Shown: positions 7,513-10,817 of the stretch, one piece after another
Position numbering within the stretch: position 1 is the stretch's first letter
How the letters are laid out: every line of letters starts with the position of its first letter
NCBI GenBank assembly: GCA_030609445.1
Contig: JAUWCF010000012.1
Location: 1-10,817, forward strand
DNA from: Thermoplasmatota archaeon
Lineage (GTDB): Archaea; Thermoplasmatota; E2; DHVEG-1
Length of the DNA stretch: 10,817 nt
Direction of reading: 5' to 3'
Position numbers and translations under genes: made by a program
Notes under the pieces: generated by a model
What the model was told of the DNA's origin: nothing
Databases searched by the model: none
What the model saw: the letters and a program-made list of their open reading frames with translations, nothing else

Positions 7513-8727
7513 CTATAAAAAATTAAAAAAAGATGTTGGTTTAAATGATGTTGCTTTCTCTTCTTCAACAGTCCATGATCGCTCACAGACATACAAATTC
7601 ACTCCCACATGACGATAACATGCAGAATACACAATCGAAGGATTACTCGGTGCTCGATGCGGACATAGTTCCATGGTATATGCAATAATGTTTCTTCGAG
7701 CATACAACCAATTCTCAGAAGAGCCGATGGTTCCACAAAACCGGGGAATCAGATACTCCTGTGTCCCATATTGGCCGTATATTCTTAGCTCGTACTTATT
7801 AATACGAGACATGTTTTCGCCGATTGAGCGAAATAATCGTTCATGAGGAGTCCACCTGCTTGAATGCATCCATGGGAAAATCATCCATTCCCCATAGTCA
7901 TGATATGATAGTGAAATGCTGATGTCTTTTGTTTCTACAAAGTTTTTCACAGCTCGACTTTCTTTCTCAGAAAAGGGACGTTCTCCTCGATAAATTCCGC
8001 TTGAATCATCTGTTAACCAATTAAAGTAATAATTTTCTTTAAAAAGATAGGGAAGGAACCATCGAAACCCATAATTTCTGTTTAAATCCACACCATACGA
8101 TGTGATCTCATCACTTTGTCCATATGGACCATAATTTGGAGCACGATTTTTCCTTGTGTTTGCTTCAACTCCATCTGGATTTACCATAGGAATACAAAAT
8201 ATTTGAGTATTGTTAATAACTTCTCGCACCCTATCCTCTGAAGGATCCTCATCGGTAAATCCATCTTCATCATTATCAACTCCATCGATAGGGTCTTCAT
8301 TGATCTGTCCGTCTCCATCATCATCTGTATTTACCTTACTGTAATTATGAACCATGTGCTGAATGAAAAAAAGTACCGCTTCAAATGAAGGTTTTTCATC
8401 TCCGTGATGAGCCCCCATAATCAAAACACCTGGCTCATCTTCATTTTCTTCAACATTATCAGAGAGTTTCACCATCCAAATAGATCTTCCCTCATAGGTA
8501 TACCCAAGGGATTCCAATTTTAAAATATCAGGATAATCATCTTCTAACTCATGCAATAAATCAGTCATCTCTTGATACGTAAAATAATGATATGCCTCAC
8601 CACTAAAAGAAGTAGATGTAGGCTCAAGTTGAGATCCACTAATAATTGGGAAGGTTGCAGTCATAAAAAAGCATATGAAAACACTTATAATTGTAACGTT
8701 TCTTCCAAGTCTGCTTATCTTCTTCAT
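7513..8727 (-). CDS. Secreted M14 zinc carboxypeptidase with calcium-binding-type insert
   Basis: This 404-residue exported metallopeptidase should remove residues from the C-terminus of peptides. A signal peptide is present (VTIISVFICFFMTATFPIIS, 11-30). Zinc ligands are H108 and E111 (HHGDE) and H276 (SYHDYG). Substrate-binding NRNY is at 216-219 in GVDLNRNYGF, and the general base is E353 in TMELCP. Between the first zinc motif and the NPDG block (183-186) is an insert at 134-161 with repeated DxDGDG and DNDxDG plus NEDP/DEDP units, a calcium-binding pattern known from archaeal and bacterial M14 enzymes. No C-terminal domain is present and the stop closely follows the catalytic core. ATG 8727 (MKKISR) is chosen over the 12-residue longer ATG 8763, which lies at the TATA box; an in-frame TTG at 8739 is another possibility. 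Confidence 0.9.
   Translation of the reverse strand: MKKISRLGRNVTIISVFICFFMTATFPIISGSQLEPTSTSFSGEAYHYFTYQEMTDLLHELEDDYPDILKLESLGYTYEGRSIWMVKLSDNVEENEDEPGVLIMGAHHGDEKPSFEAVLFFIQHMVHNYSKVNTDDDGDGQINEDPIDGVDNDEDGFTDEDPSEDRVREVINNTQIFCIPMVNPDGVEANTRKNRAPNYGPYGQSDEITSYGVDLNRNYGFRWFLPYLFKENYYFNWLTDDSSGIYRGERPFSEKESRAVKNFVETKDISISLSYHDYGEWMIFPWMHSSRWTPHERLFRSIGENMSRINKYELRIYGQYGTQEYLIPRFCGTIGSSENWLYARRNIIAYTMELCPHRAPSNPSIVYSACYRHVGVNLYVCERSWTVEEEKATSFKPTSFFNFL
7516..7531 (-). terminator. T-tract terminator overlapping the end of the M14 gene
   Basis: On the minus strand T7-AA-T6 forms the last codons (FFNFL) and runs up to the TAG stop. Archaeal RNA polymerase stops at such T-runs without a hairpin. 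This would keep the M14 and DUF3160 transcripts separate. Confidence 0.35.
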
Positions 8728-8760
8728 AGTTTTCCCCAATGTACTATTACCTTTGTACCA

Positions 8761-8768
8761 CATATAAG
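8761..8768 (-). promoter_or_regulatory. TATA box of the M14 carboxypeptidase
   Basis: CTTATATG on the minus strand is centred 25-26 nt before TTGGGGAAA (8739-8731) and about 38 nt before ATG 8727. TTGGGGAAA plus a 3-nt spacer before the ATG is identical to the arrangement in front of C25 copy A. Confidence 0.55.
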
Positions 8769-8870
8769 TCTTTTGGAACTAGATCTATTGTTTTTTAAAA
8801 AAATTACTCATCCGGTTGTCGCTCGTAGGAACAGTAACATTTGTTCATTTTGACATTTTAACAGGATATC

Positions 8871-8878
8871 TTTATATA
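8871..8878 (+). promoter_or_regulatory. TATA box of the small lysine-rich gene
   Basis: TTTATATA on the plus strand predicts a transcription start near 8900. That leaves a leader of about 27 nt that contains the Shine-Dalgarno at 8915-8921. This leader is longer than those of the secreted-protein genes in the window. Confidence 0.5.
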
Positions 8879-8914
8879 TCATTATTGTCAAAATATGGCA
8901 TGCTATCATATAAC

Positions 8915-8921
8915 AGGTGAT
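8915..8921 (+). promoter_or_regulatory. Strong Shine-Dalgarno AGGTGAT
   Basis: AGGTGAT is fully complementary to the conserved 3' end of archaeal 16S rRNA and is spaced five bases from ATG 8927. It is the best ribosome-binding site in the window and is the main reason to accept the small gene behind it. Confidence 0.65.
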
Positions 8922-8926
8922 AAAAA

Positions 8927-9112
8927 ATGAACCAAAAAAGTATAACACTACAAAAAGAAAAAAATGGAAATAAGGGAATGACGCAATCAAAAAAAACCAA
9001 TGTATTATACAGTTTAACAAAAGAAGAATATAAAATATACAAAAAAAACCAAACAAAATACAAAGGGATAACCAGTAGTGACTATAAAACATCACAATGG
9101 TGTTACTTCTAG
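8927..9112 (+). CDS. Small lysine-rich protein (61 residues), unrecognised
   Basis: This is a small soluble, strongly basic protein with many Lys, Asn, Thr and Tyr residues and a central segment LYSLTKEEYKIYKK likely to be helical. The end is aromatic with one cysteine (SQWCYF). There is no signal peptide, membrane segment or known domain. Translation is supported by AGGTGAT five bases before the ATG and by a well-placed TATA box. It is transcribed divergently from the M14 gene and in the same direction as SRP54, 177 bp further on. A hydrophobic ORF on the opposite strand is its reverse complement (Lys codons become Phe) and lacks initiation signals. The function is unknown; a nucleic-acid-binding or regulatory role would only be a guess from its charge. 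Confidence 0.55.
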   Translation: MNQKSITLQKEKNGNKGMTQSKKTNVLYSLTKEEYKIYKKNQTKYKGITSSDYKTSQWCYF

Positions 9113-9250
9113 ACATACAATATAATCAATTCTAGGAGATATTTTTCTTTATCACTATTCCCAATTATTCTATTTCTACCTTGAGAATTTGTAATATGTT
9201 ACTAATATAATCTTATCGTTCTAGCTTTTAAAAAAAACAAAATGACGATA

Positions 9251-9259
9251 CCTTTTAAT
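9251..9259 (+). promoter_or_regulatory. Weak candidate TATA box of SRP54
   Basis: CCTTTTAAT on the plus strand is centred about 35 nt before ATG 9290, giving a leader of about 9 nt. It matches the archaeal TATA consensus less well than the other promoters here. The remainder of the 9113-9289 gap shows only AT-rich sequence. Confidence 0.3.
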
Positions 9260-9289
9260 GCATCTTGTTATATTTCGTGAACAGATAGC

Positions 9290-10621
9290 ATGGTTCTTGA
9301 TAATTTAGGCGATTCACTTAAACGTACAATTAAAAAAATCGCAAACGCAGTACACGTTGATGCAAAACTTGTCAAAGAAGTAGTACGAGATATCCAACGA
9401 GCATTACTACAAGCAGATGTCAATGTAAAACTTGTGGTAGAACTTTCAAAAACAATTGAAAAACGCTCTCTCGAAGAAAAACCACCTGCCGGTATGAACA
9501 ACAGAGAACACGTCATCCATATCGTCTATGACGAGCTCGTAAATATCCTTGGTGAATCAAGAGAACTACCGATAAAAAAACAGATAATCATGATGGTTGG
9601 CCTGTATGGCCAAGGCAAGACAACCTCATGTGGAAAGCTAGCGAAATATTTTAAAAAGAAAGGTCTTCGACCCGCAGTTATCGCAGGAGATGTTCATAGA
9701 CCTGCTGCATATGAACAGTTGAAACAACTTGCTGACCAAGTTAAAGTCCCATTTTATGGAGATAAAAAACAAAAAGATGCAGTCAAAGTCGTAAAAGAGG
9801 GGCTTTCTAAATTCAAACGAACCGCCGATGTCATCATAGTTGATACTTCAGGTAGACACAAGCTGGAAGACGATCTTATCGATGAAATGAAAGAGATTTT
9901 TAAAGCGACAAAGCCTGATGAAAAACTACTTGTTATGGATGCTGCACTGGGGCAACAATCTGGTCCTCAAGCAAAAGCATTTAATGATGCTATCGGAATC
10001 ACTGGTATTGTTCTAACAAAACTTGATGGAACTGCAAAAGGCGGTGGCGCACTTTCTGCAGCTGCTGAAGTTGGTTCACCAATTATTTTTGTTGGAACTG
10101 GAGAGCATGCATCGGATTTTGAAAAGTTTGATCCATCTGGTTTTATCTCAAGACTTCTTGGCATGGGAGATATCAAATCCCTATTGGAAAAAGCTGAGGA
10201 ATCCATGAATGGAAAGGATGCTGAGAAGACGGCAAGACGCTTGATGTCTGGTAAATTTAATCTTAATGATATGTATGATCAGATGGATATGCTTTCTGGT
10301 ATGGGACCTCTTTCAAAGGTTGCGGAGATGCTTCCATTTGGTCAAACAGGTAAACTGAAACAGGTAGATATGGATAAAACACAAGATAAGCTTCAACGTT
10401 TCCGAGTGATAATGGATTCTATGACCGCTGATGAAAAAGAAAAACCTGAGCTTATACGGTCTTCTCGTATCAAACGAATTGCACGTGGAGCCGGTGTTGA
10501 AAATAAGGATGTAAAAGAGCTTCTTAAGTATTATAATATGACGAAACGTATGATGAAAGGCTTTTCAAGTGATAGAAAGATGCGTAGGAACCTTATGAGA
10601 CAGCTTGACTTTGGAAAATAA
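9290..10621 (+). CDS. srp54: Signal recognition particle protein SRP54
   Basis: This cytoplasmic GTPase subunit of the signal recognition particle binds signal sequences and 7S RNA and docks with FtsY for co-translational export. It has 443 residues, normal for archaea. The N domain spans about 1-90 (VVRDIQRALLQADVNVKL at 31-48). In the G domain, the P-loop is GLYGQGKTT (104-112), then DVHRPAAYEQL (134-144), DTSGR (185-189; usually DTAGR), TKLDGTAKGG (243-252) and GTGE (269-272). The Met-rich M domain runs from about 300 to the end, with MYDQMDMLSGMGP and the RNA-binding SRIKRIARGAG (392-402). The start gives the family N-terminus MVLDNLG. It lies one base upstream of the next gene, so the two are probably co-transcribed. 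The adjacent exported enzymes would be clients of this pathway, but that is general rather than specific. Confidence 0.97.
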   Translation: MVLDNLGDSLKRTIKKIANAVHVDAKLVKEVVRDIQRALLQADVNVKLVVELSKTIEKRSLEEKPPAGMNNREHVIHIVYDELVNILGESRELPIKKQIIMMVGLYGQGKTTSCGKLAKYFKKKGLRPAVIAGDVHRPAAYEQLKQLADQVKVPFYGDKKQKDAVKVVKEGLSKFKRTADVIIVDTSGRHKLEDDLIDEMKEIFKATKPDEKLLVMDAALGQQSGPQAKAFNDAIGITGIVLTKLDGTAKGGGALSAAAEVGSPIIFVGTGEHASDFEKFDPSGFISRLLGMGDIKSLLEKAEESMNGKDAEKTARRLMSGKFNLNDMYDQMDMLSGMGPLSKVAEMLPFGQTGKLKQVDMDKTQDKLQRFRVIMDSMTADEKEKPELIRSSRIKRIARGAGVENKDVKELLKYYNMTKRMMKGFSSDRKMRRNLMRQLDFGK

Positions 10622-10622
10622 T

Positions 10623-10817
10623 ATGTTTTTTAAGAATTTTGAGCAGATTGTATCAAACGGTCAAACATCTGAACTTAAACGGAAAAGAGAGGATGTTCTT
10701 GAGATTTTAACAGCTGCAATTGATGCTGCTAATCCTTATAATGCAGTAAAAAAGGTGTTTGATCAAGATAAACTTGTTTTTGAATCAGAAGAAATTGATC
10801 TTACAAGTTTTGAAAAT
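10623..10817 (+). CDS. Probable glycerate 2-kinase (DUF4147/MOFRL family), N-terminus only
   Basis: The first 65 codons are in the window; the gene runs off the right edge. The opening helix with VLEILTAAIDAANPYNAVKK (residues 25-44) matches the N-terminal signature of the DUF4147/MOFRL glycerate kinases, followed by a short strand-like DKLVFES. These enzymes phosphorylate glycerate with ATP to 2-phosphoglycerate, the last special step of the non-phosphorylative Entner-Doudoroff route in Thermoplasmata. The ATG at 10623 follows the SRP54 stop after one base, so translation coupling within one operon is likely. No ribosome-binding site apart from the SRP54 3' end is evident. The identification rests on a short segment. 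Confidence 0.65.
   Translation, partial: MFFKNFEQIVSNGQTSELKRKREDVLEILTAAIDAANPYNAVKKVFDQDKLVFESEEIDLTSFEN

Noticed and set aside
8808..9116. Minus-strand 102-residue ORF rich in Phe, Leu and Ile that looks like a multi-helix membrane protein
   Set aside because: It is the reverse complement of a Lys-rich region (AAA becomes TTT), so hydrophobicity is expected by chance. It has no ribosome-binding site, whereas the plus-strand ORF has AGGTGAT and a TATA box.

Overview
The window looks like a low-GC archaeal chromosome. The SRP54 homologue at 9290-10621 has archaeal-type motifs, several genes are preceded by TATA boxes about 25 nt before a predicted transcription start, and one small gene has a near-perfect AGGTGAT Shine-Dalgarno. 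The Gly-Leu-Tyr-Gly-Gln-Gly-Lys-Thr-Thr P-loop of SRP54 and the group of secreted gingipain-type (C25) and M14 peptidases suggest a Thermoplasmata-related, protein-degrading archaeon. Sediment lineages such as Marine Benthic Group D (Thermoprofundales) are known for this kind of gene set. The lineage is an inference, not something shown by the sequence.

Layout, left to right. Positions 1-~205 (minus strand) hold two very small ORFs directly abutting each other; the second runs off the left edge. They replace the C-terminal end of an EamA/DMT-type permease that is a pseudogene (~205-923, minus), with a stop at codon 2, a one-base frameshift in a T5/A5 tract, and a lost C-terminus. Next come two tandem secreted C25 cysteine-peptidase paralogues on the minus strand (979-2433 and 2514-3956). 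Each has its own promoter, and they share a tract of unusually high nucleotide identity. A divergent intergenic region of about 220 bp leads into a plus-strand HAD phosphoserine-phosphatase-like hydrolase (to 4978). This gene converges, with a 4-bp gap, on a large minus-strand DUF3160 lipoprotein (4983-7304). An M14 zinc carboxypeptidase with a calcium-binding-type insert follows (7513-8727, minus). Divergent from it lies a 61-residue lysine-rich small gene (8927-9112, plus), then SRP54 (9290-10621) and, one base later, the start of a probable glycerate 2-kinase that runs off the right edge.

Functionally, the minus-strand block from about 979 to 8727 is an export cluster: two C25 cysteine peptidases, an M14 carboxypeptidase and a DUF3160 lipoprotein, all with N-terminal export signals. 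The endopeptidases could cut extracellular protein and the carboxypeptidase could trim the peptides. The four genes are monocistronic-looking, but they share a promoter design: TATA box about 38 nt before the ATG, and a purine-rich TT(A/G)-G-rich motif exactly where transcription should start. This suggests matched expression. SRP54 and the glycerate kinase are housekeeping genes at the right edge. No rRNA, tRNA, CRISPR array or insertion sequence was seen.
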